A stretch of DNA of 64,000 nucleotides from positions 4,738,083 through 4,802,082 of the forward strand of contig CM026429.1 of assembly GCA_014871385.1 (NCBI GenBank). The letters run 5' to 3'. Below the pieces are notes generated by a model that searched no databases, was not told where the DNA came from, and saw only the letters and a list, made by a program, of their open reading frames with translations. This DNA comes from Ceratodon purpureus (Eukaryota; Streptophyta; Bryopsida; Pseudoditrichales; Ditrichaceae). The position numbers and the translations under genes were made by a program. Shown here one piece after another: positions 37,201-50,140 of this stretch. Within the stretch, counting starts at the first letter, position 1, and every line of letters starts with the position of its first letter.

Positions 37201-40200
37201 GATAGTGGGTGGTGAGGTCGCTCACGCAAATTTTCACTCCAGTCGTGGAGAACCTTATGTGATTATCTTGGAATTCACGAAGCCCAAAGAGAGAAAACCA
37301 TCAGGTACTTCCGATCACTGTCAAGACGTTTCTAAATTGGGCTCCAGTTGCTACTTCCTTGCTCTACACATCCCGCAGGTATTAAATTCAATAGCAGAGT
37401 TCATGATGGTTTTGGCCTTTTCAGAGCATGCGGGAGCCGGAGTTGACAGGGCAAACGCACGCATCACTTGTCATTATTTTCCTATCATTCAGGTGTGATT
37501 TTCATTATTTGAGGCACAATCCTGTTGCAAATGGATTGGAATTGTTGCTCTTTAATTAAAGATTTCACTCTCAAGCCTATTTATCTCATTAAAATAAGTT
37601 TGTCTCCTGTAATTTTTCATGGTAAATAGGGGAGAGAAGGAATTGAAAATATTATTCAGGAGTTAAAGGATGAAGACTCAGATTTCTCGGGAACTTTTGA
37701 AACCTTCTCTCGCCGTTCTATACGTCGACTCGGCCGATTGCTTCCAGATGCAGGTCGATTTCTTCCAGATGACCGATCAGCGGTAAGTAACAGTAAAATG
37801 AGCACTAATAAATATATTCCAAGTGTTATACGAGTGATTGTCATTGTTTGTTTACAGATGTTTTTATTTTTATTTTTTATCACAGTTTAATAGCTTTTAT
37901 ATATACATTATTAAATCTCAACTAGCAACTCACGCCTGTGTGTTATAATCATGTGCAGGGAAGGCTCCCGTTTATGGAGCCCAAAAGATTTTACAGGGAG
38001 AAAGAAGTTAATAGGCATTGCTACAAACGTGTCAAAGCGTTCATAGGTACTGAAATTTGTCAAAGAGCATAGTGGATTTATCGTTATTCTAGTGTAGGTG
38101 AGACTTGTGCTCCTTGGGGTCATATACGTCAATCTGTCTTGCAGTGTGTCCTGGAACGAATCGATTTCAGTAATTCAGGGTAATCTTCTGGAACTACAGA
38201 TAAATCACTAAATTATTAATTTGAACTTTATGATCAGTACTTTAAAGATGATTTCAATTGTGAGCATGACTAACATGACTGGTTTTGGCAGATGTGGATG
38301 CGGGATTTATACCCACCACCTCCAAAGTAAGCTCGCCATCATACCCAATATCTGCGAAATTCCAAGTCAAACTTTATACGTTGCTGTTTATCCCCGTTTC
38401 ATAATGTCAGAATTTTACACCAAATCCTGATACTTGATGTGGAGTAGAATCATCTCACCAACAATGTTCAAACCTTCAATGAACAGATGGACCTTGTTCA
38501 GAAGCACCCCTTCACTAAGGCTCTCTTAGAACTGGGTCTCGGTTTGCAAACTAAAGACACTGCAAGTAAGACGTTGAAGACTAAAGGAACCGGTAAGAAT
38601 ATATCACTTTTTTTTTTTTTTTTCTTACAATAAGTTGGCTTTCTCCACCCATTAATTTATAATAAATCAATAACGCAGTTTCTTCAAAAGCTACTGAATT
38701 ACATTCTGATTACATTTAATCTTGGGGTTATCATGATGCCATGTTGTTATCATGACACACATGTCATGCCTTGGCCTGATTATCTTTTGATGTTGCAGGA
38801 CCGGTAACTATATCGATAACGCGAATATCAAAAGATACCGGTGACCGTGCTATTGATGTTCAAAAGCTCCATTCAGATTATACAGAATGGCTTACTAAGC
38901 AACATGATAACTTCGACGTAGGAGCCGTCTTTAACGACGGTGTGATTATTCCTACACAGGAACATCACAAGCAGGACTTAAATATCACAAAAGACGGTGA
39001 GAAATTAATCACTTACAAGCACATCATTTCATGAAGAAAAGCATCAAATCTCGCCACTTTTGAAGTACACGATGCTCGGAGACCAATGATTAGATAACAC
39101 GCATGCGTGAATCACAGACTTCTATCCTGATTGATTAAATTTCTAACTGTAGTCTGTCCTTCATTTTAATTAACAGTTTTTAAATTTCTCATTGCAGTTT
39201 TCCGAGTGGTTTATAGTATCGAATGCGATGGCAAAATTAACTGGACGGTAGGCAAGGAAAAGGCTCCGAAACACTTGAAGCTCCTAAAGGGCCTCCCGGG
39301 TCTGAAAAACGACGACAAGGATTTATTTGTGACAGTCGAGTGCTTCATTTCCGACGGCTTACCTGATGAAAAAGGTGATTATATTTGCAAGATTATTTAC
39401 TGTTGGAATATCTGGTCATTGCTCTCGGAGTGTAGAAAATGGGTTCAAAGAATTCTTCCTCTAGCGTGCTAATTTTAAAAGGATGGCATTTATTAAATTA
39501 TTGAGTAGCACTGGTCCATGAAGATTTTACTGCCTCAAGTTTCTAAAATGCTTGTTTGGCTACAAAAACATTGCTATTAAGATGTTAGGGGCGTCACACG
39601 TTTTCATGATTACCGTAGAGAGTGAAATCTTGACCATCTTAAAACTTGATCGATCTTTTTTTAAGCTTTTTTGTTCTCATTTTTACAGGTGATACAAAGA
39701 TCATATGCAGGTATGACCTAGCTCAAGTTGTTACTCATGTTTTGAGTTCTTGCTTTCAATGTCTGATGAAGGTTGTATTCACTTCGGCAGTATCCTGTTG
39801 CAAGCCCATGATCATGATGAAAATTAAACGCAGGATTACTCGTAAAGTAACGAAGAGAGAAATCAGAACTTTCAACCTCTGTCGGATTAATATTTATTAT
39901 CACATGTGCAACTAAAACCAGAATTTCAGCTAAATGAATCAGATGAAGTGCTTCCGCATTATAGAAATGGCTATCTTACCAGTTGCAAGATATCCATTTC
40001 CGTATTTTACCAGTTGGTATAATTAGAAATGGCTATCCTGCAAGTATCTCATCCTGAGCTTGACAGTTCTCTGTTGTGATAAATTCCCAACGTAATGTTG
40101 AATTAAGTTTTAAACTGGAAAATTCTGAACTTCCTTAGGCCAATTGAAGTTCCTGAGGATCGTGGAAGCAAAGTCGAAGGTGAGCAGGACCAAGGCGAAC

Positions 40201-41899
40201 TCCTTGACTTTGTTCTTGGAGAATCACGGCCCTTCCCTATTGAAATACTGTTTGGTGACAAGGTAATCATCATTTCTTTGTTAACATTGAGCACAAGCTC
40301 CACTGTTGTAGACCCAATCTTGAAGTAAGTACAATTTACTTCGTCAATCAGAAAACCATAGGAATTGCGAAGAAAAATCTAGGCAGCCACAGTAAAGCCA
40401 CTCTCTGCATATTGTGTTTGTCACAAGGATCTGTCCTCCTACTTGAATTTCAATTCGGATGTTGTGCAGTATGCGGAGGTTGACGAAGCGAATTGGCAGA
40501 GACGGCTAGACGTGATTCAAAGCAGGTTACCTGCATATATCGAGCTGCTGAATGAGCAAGACGTCTCAAAACTAACAGGGCCTCAAGTAAGCGCTTATAA
40601 CCCCGTCATTCCCTACCTTATACTCTTCAACTTTCAACGGAATTAGAACCGGCAGGTTTACAGTGGAAATTTCTTCCTGAGCATTTTCTTTGTCTTTGAA
40701 ACAATTACACCAGGCATAGTTTGATGAGAAACAATACAGGATAATATGACTCCTCTTCAGCACTTTCCAACCTATTAATTCTTGAGTTTCTTACTTGGGA
40801 GTCAATCAAGCATGACATGACTCTCTGCAGACCATCTGTTGTGAGAGTGTGTTTTAATTTCTATCGAAAATTATGCCTAACTAATGTCCTTATTTGTTCA
40901 AAAAGGCTCGAAGTGCTTCATGTATACAGAGCCTTCGGAAAAACGCAAGTTTAAAAGCAGGGGCTACTCTGCCACAGGAGATTATCGCAGTGGTGAGGCC
41001 AAAAGCACATTCATGTACTAGTCCAACGCCCTTGGAGCAGAAGTATGTGTTTACAGAGTCCATGGAGATGAGCTTAGAGGTGTGTCAAGTGAAATTGCCT
41101 CTAAGTTTGCAAGTTTCACTTGACGAAATCAAAGCAAAATCTGAAAGAAAACACGAGACGAAAGTGACACCGTCCGCAAAAGGTGGCTTGAGAGGCTTGT
41201 ATTGTTTTAGATTGGCTGGTACCGAACTCGAGAGCTTCTTAAGGACAACTGGGACATACGTTTTCATCTTCACTCTGGTATGTGACTATCCTCACAATTC
41301 TGAACATGTGAACATCATCTTTGGTCGTTCAAATAGAAGTTAATTTAAGCATTGCAGTCAATAATGAGGACTTGCAGCGCTTGATAATAATTCCTTGATA
41401 ATAATCTTGTGCAAAGTACTGTACATTCCTGACTCTCTAAAAACCACTTCAGTTTCAAGCTCAGCATCGGAGTTAGGCTCCGATCCAGATTAGACAAGTA
41501 TCTCCTAAAACGATGGCCCCCACCGGTGATAAGTGTAATGTCACTTAATCGTCTTGATGGTTGAACTCTTCTAGAGAAGACGTTAGGGTCTGATTCTTGA
41601 CTAATTATATTGGTGTGACTAAAATTTGTTTAGGTGAGTGTGAAGTACAAGGAGGTGCAGAACCATAATTTTCACATAGATATCACACCATCCTCTAAAA
41701 TAGGACATTGGAATATATGTTCCCATCCTGGGATCTGCAGTGAGCACCACCCAGATAGAAATCCAGAAGTGATGAAAGTAAGGTGGGTTGTTCGGATTCT
41801 GAGCTGGTTGTGCTTACCTTCACTTCATCTCAACCTTAATGCCGAGGCAAATGCAATTTATGTACGTGCACATGGATTCCCTGTCAATATGACTACGTA

Positions 41900-41964
<65 letters not shown>

Positions 41965-44900
41965 TTATAAATTTTGAAAACAGTTTATGTTCGTGCTTGG
42001 ATATTACATATGGTTCCGATTGTTAAATTCATCTATATTTGAAAATAAACGCAGGCTTGGAGGGTTGCTTTCTGGAACTTTATACCTCACACGAGTTGAT
42101 GAGTTCAGCAATCCAATGGAGTTTACAAGAATCCCTACAGATGTCAAATGTGACATCTATTCTGTAGAAGGGAACCAAGTCGAGATCTCAATTACCATTG
42201 TAAAGGATCTGATAAAGATATCAGATGACCACCTCAGTCTTGAAATCCCGGTTTGACTCTGACCTGGAACTTTGGCAAAACTCTGCAATTGTTGAATTGT
42301 TGAATCCCGGGGACGGGCTCCAAATAACTAGACTTGTCATCGTATTAGCTCATGAATATATTATCATCAACTTAGCTTCAGGAAGCAAGTTTTGGATATG
42401 AACGAATTGTTGTCTTTTGAAAGTTAAGACAATTTGATTGTGCTTGTTGAGAGCAGAGAATTGAAGTTGGTGGAGGAAAGCTTGAACTACTCAAGCAGAC
42501 TATGAAGGCTGCATTGAAGATGAGCGTTGATGGTAACCCGGCAGCAGACTTCCCAATAGCAGGTCGAAATCATTCTTCCACAAAATGTATCATTTCTCAG
42601 TGAATATTTACATTTACATAGTACAGGTTGACCAGTTTTCAATATCAATTTACGCTTTTAAAAGTGTGTATCGTGATCTCTATCCTTCAAGAGATTCTAG
42701 TTTGGTATATCATTAGTCCAGGCTGGAATCCTAATTGGCTTGCTTAAAGTTCTATTTAGGTCGTTTTAATTGATTTTAATCACGGCGTTTTAAATGACTC
42801 TCATAGACTTTCACTAGACTTTCACTTCCAAAATTCTCAATACGTTCAATCCTCAAAATCGCAGTGTTGCCGGGACAACCAGCGTCAGCTCGAATCAAGG
42901 AGAATAATGCACCCAAAGGCGGTCTCAAGCCAGGGCAGGTCTTCGAAAATATCATCTTTGAGGTAAAATTTCTAGCTCGAGAAACTTTTGCTAGAACTTC
43001 TTCAGTTTCAATTAATGCACGCTCTCAATTGTTATCCTCTGTCCGATGTGAACACATCCTCGCCAATTGATTCTGTACCTTGGGAAGAACTAGTGGAACT
43101 TCAGTGTGTAGAGACTGAGCCAACTCGGACATTGAAGCAATAGTATGTGGTATGTGCATATGCAGATTCTGGACAGATATCAAAATCCCGTTTCTTCGGG
43201 TGAAAAAGTCAGAGTGCTCTTGGATGGCTTCGAGTGGCAGGATAAATTTGAAATCGAACGTTCAGTAAGTTCATCTTTTTCTGCGCGCTAAATTACGTAA
43301 AAGTTTAAACAAGAGCAGTCAACAGCTGCAGATTGAACTACGGCTTGCAACAGGATCTGGACTGATCATATACGTTGTTACTGTGATCAAATTTAATACA
43401 CAGGTAGATGAAAATGGATGTCTGGACCTTGGAATGCGACTCCGCGTCACAGCGGGCTATGGAGAAACAGGTACATATATAATGTCATTGATACCAGCGT
43501 GGATGAGTCAGGATTGACGAAGTGGATCAATATCCTCATCATACTTATTGTCTTTATCTGATAAGGATTATTCGTCGAGACCACTATCATCCTTGTTGAA
43601 ATGAAGTAAATTAATTCCGTGGGTCTCAATGGATGTCTGCAGCTCGTGTGGAGTTTCGGTCTACAGAGGACTTGCCTCTGTGGGATACAGCATTCGATAT
43701 CATCGATCGGAAGCTTCGGGTCATGAATGTATGTTCTGGATTGCATTTTAGATTTTACTTCTGTGCATAATTTTCCTTAGGTGAAGCATTGATTGGCGGT
43801 GTAGAAGAGAGGGTAAGAGTATTATGCAGCTACTTGGAAAGTTAACCGAGTGTTGAAATATGCTTCATATTAATTTGGTTTGCTGGGGTACTTCAGGATA
43901 TTCCAGAGCGCGTAGCAGCGGGGTCCCAATTGAAGGACATTGTGATTGAAGCCGTGGACGAAGTTGGGCAAGTAGATAATACGATGGATGGCGTCGATCA
44001 TACCCTCTCACTAGATTGGGATCCCAGTATTATTGTTCCATTACATCAAGGGCGATGCACGGTTCCACCCATTCAAATTCCACACACTCCTGGAAAACTG
44101 TGGTTAGGATGTGTGGCACATACAAAAAATTCAGAACTAAAAATCCTTTTAACGGTATGTTTGCAAATCTGAACTTTAGTGACTGAATCATTAAATACTA
44201 CATTACAGTCTAGTGCTAGCATGTCAAATAAAGAAAATTTTACAATTCATTATGCACTAAGTTTGAGGATGCGTGTCCTGTCAGGTTGTGATAGAAGAAC
44301 ATGAAAAAGGTGGCGATGGATCGATGGCTTCAGAGAATCCACCTAACGACCCTGGGAATCTAGAATCTCCAGCTGTCCCGACTCGTCATTTCAAATCAAG
44401 CATTTTCCGTAAGAAAGAGGTTCGAGAAGTATCGCCTGATAATGAAAACAACAAGATTCGTAAAGCGGAACTTCAAGCTGCTGTGGACCGCAAGGTAAAT
44501 GTAATATATCATAAATTTCTTAGATCTTTATGAACACTAAATCTATTGATCACGAGGATCAATAACTTGAAGAACTTGTTAGTTATCTATCCAGCATAGA
44601 TAGATTTAAAATATTTTCAATCTCAGTCTCGATGCACCATCGTTGTTTCTAAGCACAAGAAGCCTCAAGGGCGAGTAAGTCTTAATACATCCTCTTCGTT
44701 CACTCTGCGGGGATTCATTTCTGATCGTACTTGTTTCCAGAAACTGGAGGACAAACTTAAAAACCAGAGATCGAAGGTGAAAAAGTACGGCAATAAACTC
44801 AACGAACTTAAACGAATTAAAAAGGACCATGACGATGCGATGAAGCAATATCAGGGTAAGATCTCTCCACTCAAAACCCCCTGACAAACTGTAATTGAGT

Positions 44901-46737
44901 TATGGCTTGACGGATACACTTGCTGTCTTCAGCTCTAGTAGGACGATCTGGTCATAAAATCTTGTAGCTAGAGTGGCTTATCATCAATGGATCTTACTTT
45001 GCAGATGAGCTTGACATTCTTACCAAGGAAGTCAAATTGGAAACTCCGATGGTTAAGGAAGCAAACGAACCAACTAGAGAGGAAAGTCTCGGCACATTTG
45101 ACTGCACACTAATGCAAATGGCAGCGAAAATTTCATTGCTCGGCGACCCGCCTGGAACTCATGCAGCTGCAATACTGTTACAAGCCCAACGTGAACGTTA
45201 CAGTGAGATCAAGGACGTGAAGGGCATTGTTGGGATCGTAGCGTTGCTAGGGGCAGTTGAGAAGGAAGACTACAACAGGTCAGCTTTTGACAGTCAGAAC
45301 TATTTCATGTTTGTAGCTTTGAGTGGTTGGTTATGAAATTGTAGCTGTGTTGGTATGGGCAATTTGAAAAGCTTTTTGTGGACTAATACACTCTGCTAGG
45401 TTGCAAGAGTCGGAGTGGTCATTTCTAGCTCTCTGTTGTTAATGACTACATCATGATTCAAAGTTTAATATGTGTTCCCTTAATTCTTATTAATGGTATC
45501 CTTCTGGTTCACAAATTTGGTAGACCTCTGATGTAAGGTTGATCTTCTGATATGTGATGACATTCTAATAACCTTTGATTGCTTGCATCCAGGGCACTCG
45601 TGGAATTTCTGGGGTTAGAGGACATGCTGAGTATAGTTTGCGATTCAAGAAGTGCTGCAGAATGCTTAGGAGTTCCTCCTGAAACTGGATCACTTAACAA
45701 AAATCAGGGACTCCTTGGCTTTGTGAAGAGTCGAAATTTGAGTATTTCTGGTCGATATCGAGTGATTACTCTAACAGATGAATCCAGGTATGATCAATTG
45801 TCCGTAGAATTTTATGCTTGTGTTTGATGGTGTGCGATCATTCGGAAAACAAACAGGAATTTGCAATTTTCTGATGGCTGTGACCTTATTGCAGATTTTT
45901 CCCGGGCTCAGAGGGTATGCCCCCAGGTGTGCCAGCAATTGACGACGCGGATCCTCAGAAGCTGTTAAACATATCACCAACCACTAAGCCTGGTATAGAA
46001 CGCCTGGTCGGTAGTCTTGGATATGCGGTGAATATGATACATCTCAACGATGATCAACTCAAAATTCGCATATTGGGACGAGGATTACGTGAGTCTCTGT
46101 TTTTTGTCTTATTTGGCTACCTTGAAGTTTTTGATACGACAAACAATATGTTACGGGCATGGAAGAATATCAGAACTACTGCTGTATCTCTCGACGGTGG
46201 GCTCATCCGGAAGAGGAATCAATACGAGATGGGCTCAAGGTATGCTTTCTGTATGCTTCAGCACAAGAAGAGTAGAATTTTACACAAAAAAATTGGACCT
46301 CACTCACAAATTCGACCATGTATAAGTCTTGTCATAAATTTTTGTGAATTTGTTTTAACGTATACCATCGAAAAATTGATTATGGCAGGGAAGATCCCGT
46401 GGTGTGGTTTCCAGCAGTGCACAAGAATGTTGGCTCTTCGTCAAAAAAAGGGAACCTCAAGGTCATTACTTTCACACCAAGACCAATGCATCACGCAATG
46501 AATAATAAGACAGCAAAGAGAATTTTAGAACTGAAGCAAAAAAAGAGAATTGAATATCAAAGGTATTCTGAAGGAGACACACAGAATGAAATTGACAAGT
46601 ACACCAACTTATTGAAATGTGCTCAGCAAAAAGTTGCTGACACGGAGCTACTGATCAAGAGTACACCCACTGCAGCTCTCACCAGGACAGTCGCCGAGGT
46701 GACCACTGGCTTGCCTTATGGTAGATTCAAAGCTTGA
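34219..46737 (+). CDS. GMI1: SMCHD1/GMI1-type protein: ubiquitin-like, GHKL ATPase and SMC flexible-hinge domains, 38 exons
   Basis: Exons: 34219-34755, 34841-34873, 35057-35143, 35267-35322, 35411-35500, 35700-35772, 35894-35949, 36144-36249, 36382-36450, 36819-36911, 37042-37089, 37178-37304, 37425-37492, 37630-37782, 37959-38046, 38292-38326, 38487-38592, 38799-38996, 39198-39374, 39689-39710, 40139-40262, 40470-40586, 40906-41277, 41634-41782, 42055-42250, 42457-42562, 42865-42962, 43166-43264, 43404-43470, 43643-43728, 43897-44154, 44285-44494, 44627-44674, 44741-44855, 45005-45278, 45593-45787, 45895-46239, 46389-46737; 1809 aa. Residues about 68-160 look ubiquitin-like. GHKL motifs: DNSLQAV (from 220), FDTGKGMDG (251-259), GGKPPYLK and FGMYGFGG. 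A basic coiled-coil-like stretch (about 1360-1440) precedes the hinge (CTLMQMAAKISLLGDPPGTH; GYAVNMIHL; AVSLDGGLI). Relatives act in chromatin silencing and DNA repair. Least certain junctions: exons 4/5, 24/25 and 25/26. Confidence 0.9.
41903..41961 (+). repeat. (TA)n dinucleotide repeat in intron 24 of the GMI1-like gene
   Basis: About 29 uninterrupted TA units in the intron between 41782 and 42055. It is a probable length-polymorphic microsatellite and could form a hairpin. Confidence 0.97.
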
Positions 46738-48402
46738 GCATAAATCTTTACATTTTAGAGATGATTAAATTTCAGGAATAGCAGGATATTAATCTCTTAC
46801 AGCAATCGTTTCATGTTCATGCAATTTTTGTGTTTTCAGCAAGACATATGTTGGCTTCTGTATATATATTAGGCATAGTGAATTACAGACAAAGACGCAG
46901 TTAAATTCCTCAAGTAAACCTCGTAAATGTTGTTTAAGCAACTTGTGATGGTTTTGAAAACGTTCTTTCCTCCTTTGCAACTTTCTTAGTAAATCTATGT
47001 TCTTATCGCACACACTGAATTTAGTACCAGTAATCATGAAGTCACTGCCTCCTTGTGAAATCTTATGTTTAGTTTGTGGGTACTTACATAATCAAAGGCT
47101 AAACTTGAATTGCAAGACTACCTGGACTTATCCCATGATGAGTCATGACGTTACATGAATATAAACACTAGTTTAAAACACGCATTACAATGTGTTTCAG
47201 TGTCCAATTAGTCTATGTGCATAAAACGATATGAGATGGCATAAGTTACAACAATCAGTGGACAAGCAGTTTGAACATACTGAAGAAGTACATGTTGCTA
47301 ATGCGTATCAATTAGATAGTGTACCAATTAGATAGTGATCTTTCAAGTGACCACAGGAGTTTCAGGACAACGTTATCCCGGCCGAGAAAGATGTGCACTG
47401 ATTTCCTGCTCCTTAATGCTGTAGGATGTTTGCCGTGTCCACTACCGAAGCACTAAGAAGATTTTTCCGGCAAAAATATAAACCGGCAAGGTTAAGAAGT
47501 TTTTGGTATTTGTTAGTTATAGAGTAGACCTGTTGCAAGGTATTCAAGGATTTCTCTTAATTTCAGCGCAGCTTGTGTCATGATTGCATCTTAGAATGTG
47601 AGAAATCACAGCTGGTTGTTTAGAACCGAGTTTACATGCACTGAAGCTGTATTTGGCAACCAAGTGCTCTGAGAGGGTTCGAATCTCAACATAATTGAAA
47701 TTCACATACCGAGGCGAAGATACATGAGAGGGCGTATTCAACTTGGATGCCAGGTGTGACGAGAATGACGATCAAACTCGCCATTGCAGCTGCAGATTTG
47801 CTTTTGGATGCGTTTGAGGAATTCAGAAACTTATCCATGTCACTGGCACATCCACACATACTCTCGTCGTTATGTTTGACTGTTACTTGGGCCTTGTAAA
47901 ACTCCTATTCTGATTTTTCTTATACGCACTTGAAAGCTTGAAGAAATAGTGTAAATTATTGTTTTCTGTTGAGAGTTTATTCGGGAATTTTTGAAATTAT
48001 CTATCACGTGATAGGTGACCGGATCATGAGAGCATAGGACGAAAGCATAGAATCTTTCTAGTTTTCAACTATTACAGGGTACTGTTATTATCACGAAGGC
48101 ACCAGACTCATTTCAGAATGTTTGCAATTGCTGCATTGGAACAGAAAGCGTGTCAATATTCAATGAAGTACGTGAGTTTATCGAATGACAATTCAACTGC
48201 AAGTTGAGCAAAATGACGATTAGATTAATGTATTATGTAATCACAACAGACATGAGAATTTAACAGAAGTAACATGAGCAAGCTCATTTAGTATGTATGG
48301 CAAACGTAAAAAAAGTGATAACAAAATAGGTATTAAGCCACTACCCAACTCGTGCAATTCAGATTGCCTGATTCTTAAAAAACAGGACTCGATTGTCAAA
48401 AG
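46738..48402. other. Intergenic between convergent genes, no gene seen
   Basis: 3' flanks of the GMI1-like (+) and glutaredoxin (-) genes. A short direct repeat containing AATTAGATAGTG occurs at about 47310-47338. No coding or RNA gene signal is convincing. Confidence 0.55.
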
Positions 48403-48659
48403 CTAAACCTTAGATGTTTCTACATTCGGAGAAGAGAAGTTTCTCTTAAGTGGAGGTCGGCCGGGGCGCCTAGTCATGCGAGCCCTGATACGGTGCACGA
48501 CAAGAGGTTTGGCAGCTACCCAAGCGAGGAACATGGCCATCATGATAGCTGCACCTATCACTGGTGGCCATATTCTTGAGTAACTGAACGGAACTTTCTG
48601 CTGCTCAGCACCACCATTTCGAATGGCATCTGCAAGCTTCCCAGCAGAAAGTACATCAG
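48403..48659 (-). CDS. Alternative last exon 4b of the glutaredoxin gene, encoding a membrane-anchored tail
   Basis: Open for 84 codons after a good acceptor (GGGTGCAG/CTGATG), with two bases completing the phase-1 codon left by exon 3, so exons 1-2-3-4b are in frame (196 aa in total). The sequence starts DVLSAGKLADAIRNGG, an alternative to exon 4a's [15 protein letters not shown] at the same place in the fold. It then has a hydrophobic span (VIGAAIMMAMFLAWVAAKPL) and a basic tail (RIRARMTRRPGRPPLKR). It is also in the same frame as exon 4a, separated from it by one TGA at 48676-48678. Interpretation as a mutually exclusive terminal exon is inferred; transcript evidence is lacking here. Confidence 0.65.
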
Positions 48660-48675
48660 CTGCACCCCGGCCGGT

Positions 48676-50140
48676 TCATAGTTCAGACTTGAAACTCTCC
48701 TCCTGGCGAACAGAAGAAGCCTTCAGGAGCTTCTTGAGCTTTCCGCTCTGCTCAGCAGCAACAGTGTCTGTACCCCCAAAAAAGCGAAGGAACAGAGAAT
48801 CAAAATTGAGAAATGCTTAGAAAGATCCAACACAGACAGATCAGTCAATAAGACCGCTAAGCCCTAGACAATCCCATATCTGTTCACTTTGATTTGTAAT
48901 TGTGATTTACCCCAGTCATCTTAAACTTTGAACCACACTAAGTTGAAGCCTCATTCTTGGAATTAAACATATATTTAATCGAAGTAAAACAATTGATGTC
49001 AGAGGATACCACTCACATTCACTCATATATTAATAAAAATGGTAAGCGGCTCATCAAAAAGAGAAAAGAGAAGAAAAGATCGTACCATCAGATCCTCCGA
49101 TGTGCTCGCCGTTGATGAATACTTGAGGAACAGTCCGGCGACCAATGAACTTACCCAGCGCCTGTTGAATGGCATCTCCGTCATCTGCAATTAGGTGAGA
49201 AAGTGTCGTTAATGACAGTATCATGAAAGTACACAACAATCGAATAATTGAACTGAAGAATTCGCAAGTGTTCATGCACAGGCTCTAAACCGCACCACAT
49301 AGTACACTGACCTTGATTCACAGCTTGCATAAGATTAGACTAACTTAGACTACCCTACCATCATCTAAAACCACTTCACTTCAAAAGGGGGTAAAATCTG
49401 TGTGTTAGAACTTAGAATACACTAGAATGCAAAGAATACATAAAGTCCCACTCGTACCTCTTTCGTCAAGCTCAATAACAAACGGGGTCTCCTTCATGTT
49501 CTCAAAGACGGACTTGGCACGCCTGCAGTATCTGCACAACAAATCGTCAAAAATATCAGCATTGTGGCAACAACGCTCCTCACGATACAACCGAACCTAA
49601 ACACGAAGAAAAAGCTGACACCACGGTACTACCAGCCTAGATTAACCACATCTCTAAGAACTCTTCCAACAGAGCAGATCGACAAGAACACAAAAACGCA
49701 CCCCGACAACCAGAAAACCCAACGAGACAGTCTCGTCCCGGAGGACCCTAAAACTCGAAAGTAGGACTCCAATGTCAAAATTCCGAGAAAAATTCACCGG
49801 AATATTCAAGGGCAGGGGGTTTCAAGTGAGAGAAAAAACCCACATGAAGGCAACTTGTGGGACAGAAAACAAAACACATGCAATCGGGGACGAAAACCTA
49901 AACCCAGGAAACTAGAGGAAGACGATGATCTAGTGAAGAGAATGCCGAGGGATCGGTAGGAGTTTTGGTTCCAGCTTACGGGCAGTAGGATTTGGAGAAG
50001 ATGACGAGCTTGTTCTCGGCCACGACCTTCTTCACATACGCAAGCTTGTCACTTCCTCCCTCGACTGGCGACCCCAGCTGCAAGACCACCAGAACCGCCA
50101 CTGCGAGCGAAGCCCATGTGAGCATACGCGTGGAAGCCAT
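48676..50140 (-). CDS. CPYC-type glutaredoxin with signal peptide (isoform a, last exon 4a)
   Basis: Exons 49980-50140, 49458-49531, 49086-49184, 48676-48767; 141 aa. The N-terminus [20 protein letters not shown] is a signal peptide or anchor. The thioredoxin fold follows: [13 protein letters not shown] with the CPYC redox site split by intron 1, ELDERD, then [19 protein letters not shown], the glutathione-binding TVP and GGSDD motifs. The end is SGKLKKLL...FKSEL. The layout matches secretory plant GRXC3/GRXC4, which reduce protein-glutathione disulfides using GSH. ATG 50140 starts the hydrophobic segment; an upstream in-frame non-ATG extension is ignored. The C-terminal KSEL only loosely resembles an ER-retrieval signal. 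Exon 4a competes with exon 4b (listed separately). Confidence 0.92.

Noticed and set aside
47641-47700. tRNA-like B-box GGTTCGAATCT
   Set aside because: No matching A-box at the right spacing and no cloverleaf can be drawn; probably chance or a decayed SINE.
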